Shown: positions 35,810 to 47,846 of the stretch, in pieces | How the letters are laid out: every line of letters starts with the position of its first letter | Position numbering within the stretch: the stretch's first letter is position 1 | From: Pycnopodia helianthoides | Taxonomy: Eukaryota; Echinodermata; Asteroidea; Forcipulatida; Asteriidae | Direction of reading: 5' to 3' | NCBI GenBank assembly: GCA_032158295.1 | Contig: CM063260.1 | Coordinates: 14,534,452-14,598,451, forward strand | Length of the DNA stretch: 64,000 nt | Program-made: the position numbers and the translations under genes | Notes under the pieces: generated by a model | What the model was told of the DNA's origin: nothing | Databases searched by the model: none | Seen by the model: only the letters and a program-made list of their open reading frames with translations

Positions 35810-38800
35810 ATGGCGGAACGTCAGAATCGACGACGAAAGAAGAGAGATGTGAGTACTGTTTTTATGTGTGATGGGGGGTTATTTAAATTGAAGTAAGCTG
35901 TACAATTGTTCGTTTGGACTGTGACATTGTTAATACTTCTCCATACATTGTGTTGTATTTGTTATATGAAAATAATTGAAGTTATTTGAACAACCTAAGG
36001 AGCAGCTGTTTCTGTGACGTTCACAAGCGCAGCATGCAGTAAACAAAACAGTCGTACGTCATACGTGGCGTTCGATCATTATTTAAATACAACTACCTGA
36101 GGCTGAGCCTCTGTTTTGCTTCCTCAATTAATGGTTTGACTTTATTGTGATCTATTGACTTTTATATTGTAGTCTTTTCACGTGCCAGGTGCTGGACAGT
36201 GCACTCAGATTGTTTTGATTGGCCAAAAAACCAAAGGCAAAGTAGAAAGTTAAAACATCTAATCAAAACTTGAAAGTTGAAGTGAACTTGAAGAAGAAAA
36301 ACAATTAAAAGGAAGAAAAAACAAAAACAATTATCCGCTTACTTTACTAGTTTCAGTTCATAATCATCATGCTCCATCACACCTTACCCCTTCTGGTAAG
36401 GCCTCCATGTAATACCCCAGGTCTGATGACTGCAGATTCTTCATGAAACACTGTGAACATGAGTCAACAGAGCTTTCTTGATTTCCACAATAATGAAATG
36501 GAGAGTAAGTGAACATCGTGGGCAGAAGAAAGTCTGTTTTTAGGTTGAAGCCCATCGATGGCCCATGGCGGTTATTGGGCCAAGAATCACAGAGAGTCCA
36601 TATTATTGGCAGTATTTATTGAATGTGAATTTGATAGAGATTGTATGTCTATAGGAGGGACAAGCTGAAAAACCAACTGATGAAGAGACAGCTGTTGGGA
36701 AACATCTTCGTTTCAACCTTGCCACAAAAAACAGCAACTTCATGGGCCATAAGGTGGACTATTTCACAGGTACACAAACTGTTTGTTTGTCAATAATATT
36801 TGAAGCAAAATATAATCAAATGAAATGATTACAATGACCTGTTGATTTTCTATTTGCACTTCAATTACAAAGTTGCATCTGTGAGACATCATGTTAACAA
36901 GTTAGATCCGGGATTTGTTTCCATTACATGTACCACCCAAGGGTTCAATTTTCTGAACACCAACCCACAGTTTTATTTTTGGAATATTGTTGTCAAAATG
37001 AAACTCCTACTCTGACTATAAATAAAATGTAGAGCCAACAAATTTTCTGATGTGGCAATTACTAGGAATTAACAGGTATTTTTTGAGAAATTTTGCATGG
37101 AAGCCCTTTTTTGTTTACAGTGACTCGGCTGCCTATCCTGTACCCCATTTTGGAAATCTTGAATTCAAAATGTACACAATGGAATTGAACCTTAAAATTG
37201 TGTAAACATTATCGCCGGAGGTGCTTTTCACGTCTGCAAGGGGTCAATATAACAAGTTATGCATGTAGTAAACTGGTATGTCAAAACATATATGCAGGGC
37301 TCCAATGGAAATCACTTTTAACTATGCCTCAAAATACGGGGAGGCAACAGATGGCCCTAGTCTTGGTTTGGTGTCCTTTTAACAGTTTCTCATGGACATT
37401 TTTACCAAGGGAAGTGCCTCGCCCTCTCAAAGACGAAATTCCAGGCCTGTGTACCTATTTGGGCATACTTGGGTAAAGAAATGTAAGAAATCAATCAATC
37501 AATCACTTATGAAGCAGACCTGTTTTTATGTTTGATTCCAGGATCTAAAGCCATTGATATGCTTTTAGACTCTAAGTGGGCATCTGGCAAGGGTAGTGCA
37601 GACATCTTATTTACAGACAGAAATTCAGTGGTACAGTTTCTTGACAGGTAGGTGATTGTTTAAGGTTTGTAAAGGTAGGCATACGTCTTCTTTACAGACA
37701 GGAATTCAGTGGTACAGTTTCTTGACAGGTAGGTGATTGTTTAAGGTTTGTAAAGGTAGGCCCATGCCTGCTACCTCACAGAGACAGGGAGGCATTGAGT
37801 CATTTTCTTAATGCCCTTTGAAATGTTGGAGTCAAAACCTCATCTTCTCTCATATAGGTGCCCTTTGCTTGTGAACAAATTACTTTGCCCCCAAGGCATT
37901 AAGTGTGAAGCCATACCTACCTCACACCAACTGGCTCCACTGATAGGATTTGCATTTACATGTAGCTAGTTTTTCTTTGATTTTTTAATGCAAGAAAAAG
38001 TTTAATAGTTGGACATGGCTTTTCCATACGTTCTATGAAGACTAACTATGATTATAATAATAAACAGCATTTATAGAAGCAAAATAGAAGCAATATATAG
38101 AGTACTTATCAAAGTGGAAAAAATATAACAAGTATTTAAACTCACCATTTCAGCTTTGAGAGGGCAAGGCCATTTTTGTTTGGCAAAGGGCACTTTCATT
38201 TGAAAATCTTAGAGTATATGGGAAATTAACAGAGGCCATGGCCTCTGTGTAATTCCAGGCCTGCATCATGGTGTAAATTGTCAATGTTGTACCCTTCCAG
38301 TGCAGAATTTGTTAACATCCAAACACATCTAATGATAGATATTGCAAATATATGGGTCTGTACATTGTTGTATGGTAAATTTTTAGTTCATTACTTAATT
38401 CTGGTGATATTCAATCAAAACAGCATTGAACTTGACCTTTTGACACACACAAAATGTAGACCCATGTATTGTTGATATCCAACTTTGACAACCCTATATT
38501 TAATTTTCCAGACTTTTGAAGAAGGGGATGTTCCATCGTGCCCTCAAAGTGGTGAAGAAAAACAAGAAAGATGAGAAGAAAGACAAGGAGGTGAAGAAAG
38601 AAGACAAGATTCATGGAGATGTAAAGAAGGAAGAAACTAAAAGCAAGAAAGACAAGAAGCAAGAGAAAGAAATTAAAGAGAAAGTTGAGAAAGACGCAAC
38701 TGATAGGGTATGATGAAATGATAAAGGACCTAATTTCATAAAGCTGCTTAAACATAAAATATTGCTTAAAATGTTTCTGCTTAGTAAAAAATAAGCAGAA

Positions 38801-41800
38801 TACCAGTCACAGATAGTACATGTGACATGGCATTTCAACTGGTAGCCCTATTCTGGTAAGTATGATGTTGTGCTTAAGCAGCTCTATGTAATTGGGCCCT
38901 CCTCTGCAATAATCATCTCAGGATTTATGTCGATGTTAATATTTACTTTACTGTGATATGAGAGCATGTTCATAAGTAGGTTGTTATTATTGTGGTTTTA
39001 CCCTTACACTGATGCATTATAAACACTTCTCACATTCTCAAGGCCTGCTGGGACAAAACCACAGGCTATTTGATGGGATTGGAACCCATGACCCCTCCCC
39101 CACCTATCACTCTAGAGCAGATGTCTTAACCCCTTCACGTCGGTATTTAAAAAAAATCCCCTGCCCACCTGCGTTATTATTTTTTTGAACTTTTTGAAAA
39201 TATAGTTGCTCATTGAAACCCTGACTTGACAAATGAAAGACAACTAAGGTTCTTATAATTAGCTCGTTGGGGTTAGGTAAGGGTAAGGGTTAGGATTAGG
39301 GTTGTTGTGATTTGCAGAACTCGGCCATGGCTCATGGTAAAAAATTTGCCAATCTTGGAATGCTCGTACTTACCTTCCATTAAGCCAAATATAATGATTA
39401 ACAATGGGTGGATAAGAATGTTATTTGTCAGGCTGGTTGATCTACCACCATGCTAATCTTCAAGTGTTATGGTAGGTGCCTGACTGTGCATGCTAAACAA
39501 GGGAAATTCCGGGTGGATAAAAATGTCAGTTGAAAGGCTGTTTGATCTACCACCATGCTAATCTTTGAGTGTTTCATGTTTTTATTACAGGAAGAAGGAA
39601 CACAAAGCCAAAAAGGGCAAAGAAGGCAAGAGGAAGATCAAACTTGAGCCCACAGAAGATCAGTTTTTCAAAGATGGAAGTGACGTGAGTGGTTCTTAAG
39701 AAATCTCATCTCTTGTTGCCAAAGTTATAAGTTAGCAACCCCCCCCCCTGAAAAAAGCAGTTCTGCTTCTATTATTTGTGTTTACCCATACGTTGATGTG
39801 TTAAACACCATATACACAGTACTTTCCCGAGTATTGTAAAAAACAAATTCACAGACATCACTTGGGTATTCAAACTCATGACCTTCAAGCAGATGTCTGG
39901 CCACTAGACCACCGAGATTGCCTGGTAGCTAGAGGCAGTTTGAATCCTAAATTTCAGCACCGGGTACCACAATGATTTTAATAGATGTTAAAGTTGCATC
40001 GGGGATAATTAATGTTATTTGTGTTTAGTGTGTTTTACCCACTGTATGAGCTCTGTGTTTTTCCCTGAGTCCTGATTCTGATAACATGTCATTTCAAAAG
40101 AGGGTAGCAAGGTCAGAAATTGTTTATTTTTACTTTTTAAGTAAAAATAAAATTTTGTTTTTGGCCAGAGTAAATGTTAATTGATTGCATAATATCTTTG
40201 AAATGTAGTTTAATTGAATTATAAATAATGCTCTGTAAAAAGTTATACAGATGGCTTATGGATCTTACAGGTCTCAGCTGCATGTACAATACTGACAGTC
40301 ATTGTTAAAAACACATCTATTATGAAATGTAAAACGATCTTCTGCTGTATCTTTTTAAATTCTCAATACTGTATGTTACAATGTTTTTTTTTTTTTTCAA
40401 TGACAGGCATATGTGTGGATTTATGACCCGATAAAACCCATGTACTATGTATATGGTTTATTGTTAGGTGAGTTTAACAAACATTACCTTAATTAATGAT
40501 AACATTGTAGTTTTAGAGAGAGGGATGCATTAACACTTGAACAAAGTTTACCCTATAACTTCTAAATAAGACTAGATGGCTGCAACACTGCTGTGAAGTC
40601 ATAACACTTCCAGTTATGCAGTCTTATATTAGCTTGATATTAATAATATGCAATGCTTCAATTCCAATAACTGTGTAATTTGTTTTCATTTTTAACAATT
40701 CTTTCAACTCTCCTACTCTTGGAACCATTTTCCAGTGAGTTGACCAACCATTTGAAACCATTCAACTGCACAGGTTGCGTATGGCAGCACAACTGTGCAC
40801 AGTGTAGCTAGATGCATTCAAATAATAATATTATAATAATACCAGAGTCTTATATAGCCTATGTATTTGCCAAAAAGTTATTCAAGGCGCTGGGAACAAA
40901 AAGACACATTTATAAGACAGGTTTTTCAAGTTTTTAAATTATGAGACCAATTCATGCAGTACCTTATAATGGTTTACAAGGTGCTCCTGGGCATGCACTC
41001 AGCAGCCACTGCCAGAAACACTGGGGCAAACCTCTTCTCTTAGCGATAAGTTTAACCGGGTTTCTTTTCAAGCATTACACAACACATGGGTCCTACAACT
41101 TTATGTCCCATTCAAAGAACGAAGCAATAATGGTTAAGTATCTTGCTTAAGGACATAAGTGTCAAGACTTGGACTCAAACCCACACTCTGCTGATCAGAA
41201 ATACTAGAGCTTGAGTCCAGGGTGCTTGACCGCTCGGCCATGACAAGGCAAAATTATATCATATGATCACGCCAATTGATTATACTGCAGGCTGACATAG
41301 TTATCTATCATTCAAAACCACAGTGGACCAGACAGTAAGAGGGTTGTACTGTGTAGATTCATTCACCCCATGACATTATATTGCAGCCTGGCATAGTTTA
41401 TCTAACATTCCAAACCTTGATGGTATGATATTGAATGGTCAGACAGTAGGAGAGTTAATCCAAACAAACTGACAGCAAGATATCTGTTTATTGTAACATT
41501 CATGTCAGCCATTGGGTAAAAATTGAGTGAATATTTATTAAGACTGCGTTATTAATACTTCTTGTATTATTTGTGTTGTAGTTGTTGGAGCGATAGGAGT
41601 TTGTTTGTTTCCTCTGTGGCCACCATGGATGAGAGCTGGGACTTACTATTTAAGTCTTGGAGGGGCTGGTGTTGTAGGAAGTGTACTGGCTCTTGCAATC
41701 GGTAAGTTCCTCATGCATGAAGGAAAGAACTTTTCACAAAAAAAGATGGGCATGTCAGCTAGTAACATGCCTGCCCTTCAGGATGTTCAATGTGCTTTTT

Positions 41801-42477
41801 TTTTGCATTTTCACCAAGAAACGGGTAGGTTTGACTAATTTTTGTTTTAAGTAACCAATGTTATGTAACCAAACTGCACATGAGTGCTGTTAAACTGCAC
41901 AATAAAGGTTTAATGCTACAGAGTTTGAAGTTTTGATTTAAGCATCCGTTAAAATTCAAATATCTCAAAACATTGTTTACATTATGACATGCCTGTCCCG
42001 TCTTGAAAACAGTAGTGAGGACACTGCATTTCAGATTACTTAAGATGATAAGCCTTTATGTGATTTATTCTTGCAGTGCGCCTTGTAATGTTTGTCCTTC
42101 TGTGGGGTTTTACCATTGGGCGATTTCATCTCTGGATATTTCCAAATCTTCTCGCCGATGTTGGAATACTAGAATCATTTCAACCTGCCTATCAGCTCGA
42201 TGTCAACAAACCAGACACAAAATCTTCCAATATCACGACTTTGACAACTGAAGAAGAGAGAAAAGAAACAGAGGGAGGAAAAGGAGTTGCTAGTGATGAA
42301 GTACAAGAGGAGGATCAGGATAAACAGAACGAGGATGACGGAGAGGAAGATGAAGAAGAAGACGATGGAAGTCGCTCCAGTTCTAATCCTGATCATCAAG
42401 ATGAATTTGAATTTATTGAGCAGGATGAGGTGTCTGCTGCATCACAGGAATCACAACAAAGTATTTCTAGACAATAA
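35810..42477 (+). CDS. SEC62: SEC62, ER protein-translocation subunit
   Basis: SEC62 works with the SEC61 channel and SEC63 in post-translational import into the ER and acts as an ER-phagy receptor. Eight exons: 35810-35848, 36655-36769, 37542-37647, 38512-38707, 39595-39684 (or from 39591), 40407-40467, 41582-41701 and 42077-42477, for about 375 residues against about 400 in mammals. A basic N-terminus (MAERQNRRRKKRD) leads into the conserved cytosolic domain (KHLRFNLATKNSNFMGHKVD, SKAIDMLLDSKWA, FHRALKVVKK). A Lys-rich linker follows, then YVWIYDP before two membrane spans, with PLWPPWMRAGTYYLSLG between them and FHLWIFPNLLADVGILESF after. The acidic C-tail carries FEFI at 42406-42417 in an acidic context, matching the LC3-interacting motif of human SEC62. 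The start is fixed by a short basic first exon on AACATGGCGG. The exon 5 acceptor needs a four-base shift to keep frame. Confidence 0.93.
37600..37761 (+). repeat. 81-bp tandem duplication across SEC62 exon 3 end and donor
   Basis: TTCAGTGGTACAGTTTCTTG plus ACAGGTAGGTGATTGTTTAA recurs exactly 81 bases downstream. The second unit retains the donor GTAGGT and has TTCTTTACAG before it, so it could act as a tiny cryptic exon. Confidence 0.85.
37785..37900. repeat. Dispersed AGGCCT-family repeat, partial copy
   Basis: GGCATTGAGTCATTTTCTTA, ATGCCCTTTGAAATGTT and GTGCCCTTTGCTTG resemble the family interior. It lies in SEC62 intron 3. Confidence 0.4.
38155..38275. repeat. Dispersed AGGCCT-family repeat copy
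   Basis: GAGGGCAAGGCCATTTTTG, GGCACTTTCATTTGAAAATC and CTCTGTGTAATTCCAGGCCT match the copy at 50645-50785 closely. It lies in SEC62 intron 3. Confidence 0.6.
38725..38902. mobile_element. Short MITE with GCTGCTTAA ends
   Basis: GGACCTAATTTCATAAAGCT then GCTTAAAC on the left, and GTGCTTAAGCAGCTCTATGT then AATTGGGCCC on the right, are inverted ends. Same family as 6033-6144. It lies in SEC62 intron 4. Confidence 0.65.
38995..39135 (-). repeat. tRNA-derived SINE fragment, family B
   Basis: GATTGGAACCCATGACCCC followed by AGAGCAGATGTCTTAACC is a reversed B box and head. TTTTACCCTTACACTGATGC is the reversed tail also seen at 39780 and 52420. Confidence 0.5.
39269..39303. repeat. Degenerate telomere-like repeat
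   Basis: GGGGTTAGGTAAGGGTAAGG followed by GTTAGGATTAGGGTTG, in SEC62 intron 4. Confidence 0.6.
39770..39935 (-). repeat. tRNA-derived SINE copy, family B
   Basis: TTTACCCATACGTTGATGTG tail and AAACTCATGACCTTCAAGC, GATGTCTGGCCACTAGACCA head, all reversed. Same family as 52420-52640. Confidence 0.55.
40705..41458. mobile_element. MITE-like element with a SINE nested inside
   Basis: CAACTCTCCTACTCTTGG on the left and CAGTAGGAGAGTTAA on the right are the inverted ends, and the interior matches 4641-4864. A reverse family A SINE splits it. It lies in SEC62 intron 6. Confidence 0.65.
40935..41250 (-). repeat. SINE family A, near full length
   Basis: The reversed tail (GAGACCAATTCATGCAGTAC, TTTACAAGGTGC) through the reversed tRNA-like head (GACTCAAACCCACACTCTGC, then TGCTTGACCGCTCGGCCATG) is complete. 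Confidence 0.75.
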
Positions 42478-42511
42478 CTCATACTTTCTACTGGAAATTT
42501 GGTTTTAAAGG

Positions 42512-42850
42512 ATGTGCACAATATTGGTAAGATTGAAAAAATAAATGTTCACAGATTTACACTTAATAATACATGGTATAAAGACGGTCATGGTAGAAAA
42601 CTTCCCTTGAAATATTTTTGCCGGAAATGCTGTAGTTTTTGAAAAATGAGTAAAACAATAGTTTTGATCTCGTGGGTCTGAATCCAGATGTTTGTCAACA
42701 GTAAAAACATATGATGGGGCTTTTTTCCCCCACTATTTTCTTGTGACTCTGATGACCGATTGAGCTTAAATTTTCACAGGTTTGCTAGTTCATGTTTATG
42801 TTGGGTCACATAGTGCGGATACTGATCTTTGACCATTACCAATGTAGTGT
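42512..42850. repeat. Dispersed MITE-derived repeat (ATTTTCTTGTGACTC family)
   Basis: TCTTGTGACTCTGATGACCG, ATTGAGCTTAAATTTTCACA and TTTGACCATTACCAAT match 53070-53455. The last motif resembles the end of the element at 60649-61022. Confidence 0.65.
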
Positions 42851-43289
42851 ACGTGCTTCAACACTGCACCAGGGTTAACCCTGCTCATTCAAGGCTGAGG
42901 CAACCCACTAAAAGAAACTTAACCTCATTCTTACCCGATTAAGCAGATTTTAATAAAAGCAGATTCACCTTCTATGATGGTAATTACTAAATTAGGAGAA
43001 ATAAATGGTTACTGCACATCAGGTATTACCTAAAGGCTCTGCTGGTATGGCATCAAATATTTGGGGGATTGAAGCAAATAAAATCATGCAAATTAACAGG
43101 CTCCAATGTTGGACTATGTACCATTCTTCCCCTGTCTATTCTTGAATTTCTGTTGCTTGGATAACATTGATGAAAACGTGAATGTGGGCCTAATACTTAG
43201 TACAAACAATGAGCTATAACAACAATGATCAGATCTTATACAGCGCTTTACAATGCACTTATTATGTATTTATTACAGTTATGCTAAGT

Positions 43290-43600
43290 TTTGGAATGAT
43301 GAGACCCATTGATTTAGCACCTTGTATGGTTTACAAGGTGATTTGGTGCAATCTGCTGCCTACTGCTACAAACACTTCTATTAGTGATAAGTCACATACT
43401 GTTTTTTTAAATGTGCATTGCACAACATACGAAACCCCCATCTGTAAGTCCCATCCAAGCCAGAGAACAAAGCAATAATGGTTGATTTTCTCGCTTGAAG
43501 CATAAGTGTCTAGACAGGGACTCGAACCCACACTCTGCTGATCAGAAACATCAGAGCTTGAGTCCAGTTTGTTAAACCGCTTGGCCAGGACACGCTTTAA
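43290..43600 (-). repeat. SINE family A, near full length
   Basis: Reversed tail GAGACCCATTGATTTAGCAC then CTTGTATGGTTTACAAGGTG. Reversed head GGACTCGAACCCACACTCTG then AACCGCTTGGCCAGGACACG. Confidence 0.75.
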
Positions 43601-46600
43601 CCTATTGGTTAATCGACCAGTAGTTTTTAGCAAAATCCGCTGTGTTGTACTCAATAACAAAGCTGAGCTTGCTCGTACAAATGGTACATATATTGTGTTA
43701 TACCTGTTGATTGACCCAATATCTATAGCATGTAGAAATGGCCTCCTGTTGGAACCAACAGTTGAGATAGTTTAGAAAGCTGAGCTTGTAAATCTTGTAA
43801 AAAAAATATTTATAAGCATAAATCGGCATACCAGTTTCAGATTAATCATTTTTAAGATACATCGTAAATGTTACCAAACTTAATGTCAAAACAATGGGGA
43901 CTGAAGAAGTCACAAACGTTCATTTCAAACTAAAGATGAAGATGTGTTACAAAAATACAGTTGAGTTTTTGTTAGGATCGACGGTATCATGTGACTGGTC
44001 AAGTATTTCTGCATAATCAATAAATCAATGCATAATACATGATATCATTCGTATTGTCATTTTCGTTCATCGAATAAGTAATAATAGAATTACTTTTATT
44101 TGTTTTTTAGTCTCTCTTTTGATTAACGTACTTTGATAAAACACCACTATAATGTGAAAGTGAAACTAAAATGTACCAATATTCTTTTCTCTGTCTTTTG
44201 CTTATTATGTGTCTTCCTTTTGCCTCTCTTATTTCTTCTTTCTGTTTCTTTGTTCTTATTATCTTTCTTTGTTGCCTTTTTTTATTCGTTTATTTAATTT
44301 TAACATTAATATAGCATTTTTTATTTATTATTATTTTTCTTATTCAGCGATTCTTGATAATATTTGACAGTAAGGCAGTTAAAATAGAAGCCAGCTTTAT
44401 TGAAAAGTTTGCTATAAATATAAGCATTACAAATACAAAGTGCATTTTCTTATTGTTATGTTTGTTCTTGAATGAATGCCCGTGAGTGTTAGACATTATT
44501 CTTATTATGTGATCAGTTATTTTAAACTATTAAGACAGGGAATTAAAATGTTTTAAGCAAGGCTTGCGCAGTCTATATATTTCTTCAATGAAAGAAATTG
44601 GCATAATTATTTTTTTAAACCTAAGTGTTTTACCTTCATGGCTTATGTTTTTCAATATTCCCATGTCAGGTTAACTTGACTCAGATTTTTTTTATAGAGT
44701 GATGCTCGGACATAGGGGTGTTTTTATTTGGAGGGAGAATAATTCAACAGGTCTTGGGACTCCCCAAATCAATTGAGCAGAGGATAAAAGATTAAGAGTC
44801 AATGGATAAGTTTCCCTTTATTTTAAAATGCTGTAAGACTTCCAAGCATTATTATTTAGCATGAGAATATTTTGAATATTTCTGCACAGCCAATGAAATC
44901 ATTTTATACAAAGAAATCATTGGGCTTGTAAGACCAGTGCCTGTCTTTATCCTTGGGGATAAAGACGGTGGACCAGTCTAATTCTACCCTCTACCCTCCC
45001 CCCCCCCCCCCAATAAGGGAAATAAACCTTGGAAGATGGAGGTTCGTTCAAAGAGGACGCTATCAGAAGAAATTTGTACACAGTTCGCCGCCAGCGATTT
45101 TTCCCATACCATATACTGGCTATTGTATACACATAAGCTATGGGCACCTCCCCTGAGCCCTTCACGTTAGACCCCATATTAACTGTGGTACAAACAAAAA
45201 TTACCCGCCGCCGGAAGGACATGGGGGACAGAATCTCTTGCCACAGGACTGTGTAGGTAATAAATTATTGTTTTCGTTGTCAAAACAGCGCCCTCTATTT
45301 CAATAACTATTTTTGATGTTTTTCTTTTTTGCCGTGTATATCGAAACATGTTTCACGTACTAGTTTCAATTACCATTACTGTTTGTTAACATTTTTACCA
45401 AACGGTCATGATTTTCAATTTCTATTACTGTTGTGTTTCTGTTTTTAAGTAATTTTGACACTTCTCGTAACTTCATTGTAAATTTTATAGTTAACATGAA
45501 CTACACGTTATGTGAAATATATCCGATTGTGCAGCTGTGATTGTAAAAGCATAAGGTATTTAATTCCGAAGAATGTGATGTTAAAAAATGAAGAAACGTC
45601 TTTATCCGTACAGTCTTATGAAGGTAAGTTTAACTGTTTGAAATATTTAACACAGTGGTTGGCTAATGATAGGATAATATTTATTAATAGAATATATTGA
45701 TGAAATACAACAACAAAAAGAGAACAAGTCTCTTGTTGGTACAACTACAAACAAACGGGACGAATGTTATCTGATCGTCAGTACAACTACAAACTTATTG
45801 CTATGCACAACTTCACCAAGATCAGGTGGAGCAATTGCATTCCATTTAACATGTTGAATTGATTGTTGAATGATTGGCATGCAGAACACACGTGGGAATT
45901 AAAATGCATAACTGACTTACATTATTTGTTCTTAATGATACTGATTACGCTATTCCTGCATGTAACTTAATCTATAACTAGTATTTTTAGTAATAGTATG
46001 TACAGTGCACAACAAGCAGACAAGGGAAGCGTGGAACTTTTTTATTTTCTGAATAATGTCACACAAACCAGATGGAATTGGTTTTTGGTGGACCCATCAA
46101 TAGTTATGGACATGAAGAATGTATGAACAAAATTTCAGCTTCCTAAATCAGGTAAAAATATGAACAAAATTTGTTAAAATTTTATTTGCATTTATTATAG
46201 AGAAAATTTATACCCAGGATGTCAGTGCAGTGCAATGGAGATGGGCATTCTACCCCTGGGCTAGCGCTACTCTAGACCTATGATGATTCTTCCGGAGATC
46301 ATCTCCATGAACCTTGTTATCATGTACAAAATCCTCTTCAAAACTTTTTGCCTTCTTTACATGCTACAGTCTTTTGTGAACATATCTCCAAATTAGCTCT
46401 TCATTCATGTTCTTTGTACTCTCATTGAGCGTTGCTGGGGTCCGGAAAATCAATTCCGCGAAAAAGAAATTGCTAAAAAAAAAAAATTCTCACCGCTATT
46501 CAGAATTCTCGGTAGATTTGTTTTTTTCACATGATCAAGCACTAATGACTAAATTGCCATCTGCAATCGAGTGTTCAATATTAACAAATCTGCCCCTTGA

Positions 46601-46659
46601 ACAAGATCAGTGCACTTAACCAACTGTGAAAGTGCTTATACTGCCGTTTACTGCCTGGT

Positions 46660-46870
46660 TCTGCCTGAGGCCTGGTTTAGTTGTGATATTTCATGGTTGC
46701 ATGAGGGGGCATCAAGGCATTGCCTCCGTGCCCCTTGTCATTGCTTTGATGCCCCTTGAAATGTTCAAGTAGAAATTTGCATTTCCCCAGGATAGAAGTG
46801 CCCTCTGCCTTGCCTTTACACTACAGGAACCATGGTGATGGAGCTGAGCATAGTATTAGGCCTGGATGTA
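46660..46870. repeat. Dispersed AGGCCT-family repeat copy
   Basis: GAGGCCTGG at the left, GGCATTGCCTCCGTGCCCCT and TTGATGCCCCTTGAAATGTT inside, then GAAGTGCCCTCTGCCTTGCC and TTAGGCCTG at the right. Confidence 0.65.
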
Positions 46871-47224
46871 ACTTAGGCGTTAATAACTTCCTCAATGAGA
46901 TAACTAACCGGAAAAATTTCTTGTTATTAATTGTTGGGACAAGCTAAGTTTAAGGTGTTAAACCACTACAGACCACAGGGCAGTAATGATTATTACACAG
47001 TGCTGTTTTTACCATATGGTCAGATTGTGGAATAAAAGTTTTACCTTGCATCATAAAATCTAATTTGGATTGAGGTTGAGAATATATAGTACCATCTACA
47101 TGTAGTAGTATTGAGGCATAATGTCGATGACGATAAAGCAACTGTACAAATGTAGTGTGTAAATGTACAATGTACAGTGTTGTAAAACGTAGTTATGGTT
47201 GTGAATGAGATTTAAACCTCACAC

Positions 47225-47765
47225 AGATGTTCCAAACTCTCACACCCTTCCCCTGCACTCACACCCAACTCCTGCCTTCACAAAGCGCCCACAACTCCCC
47301 ACATGTACCCTCACACCCACCCCACCCTCATATACCCATCCCTTACCCCCACACTCAATCCCATCCTGGTACCCATCCCCTAACACTCACACCAGGCCTC
47401 TACCCCAATACCAACCCCCCACCCTCACACTCGATACCTACATGTATCCTCATACCCGTCACCTACATGTACCCCTACACTCAACCCCATCCTCGTACCC
47501 ATCCCCTAACCCTCACACCCGACCTTTACCCCAATACCAACCCCCCACCTTCACACTCAATACCTACATGTATCCTCATACCCGTCACCTATCCCTACAC
47601 TCAACCCCATCCTCGTACCCATCCCCTAACCCTCACACCCGGCCTCTACCCCAATACCAACCCCCTACCCTCACACTCAACACCTATCCTCATACCCATC
47701 ACCTACCCCCACACTCAACCCCTTCCCTCACACCAACCCCTACCCTTATGCCACTTCCCCCTTTA
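47225..47765. repeat. C-rich tandem repeat (CCCCACACTCAACCC type)
   Basis: Strongly strand-asymmetric A/C/T sequence with almost no G. A block of about 120 bases containing ACCCCAATACCAACCCCC and ACTCAATACCTACATGTATC repeats about three times. Thr/Pro/His-rich frames open on this strand reflect composition and are not supported as a gene. Confidence 0.8.
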
Positions 47766-47805
47766 AGATTTTGACATCATGGTACATCTTGGAATTCATT
47801 ACAAC

Positions 47806-47846
47806 ATGAATGAAGCCACAACCATAATGGTTGTGGCTCCATTCAT
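47806..47846. repeat. Near-perfect 41-bp palindrome
   Basis: ATGAATGAAGCCACAACCAT is followed by its reverse complement with one mismatch and a one-base centre. Confidence 0.85.

Noticed and set aside
47205..47774. Thr/Pro/His-rich open frame of 189 residues
   Set aside because: It follows from a G-poor C-rich tandem repeat; two frames are equally open, with no splice or start context.
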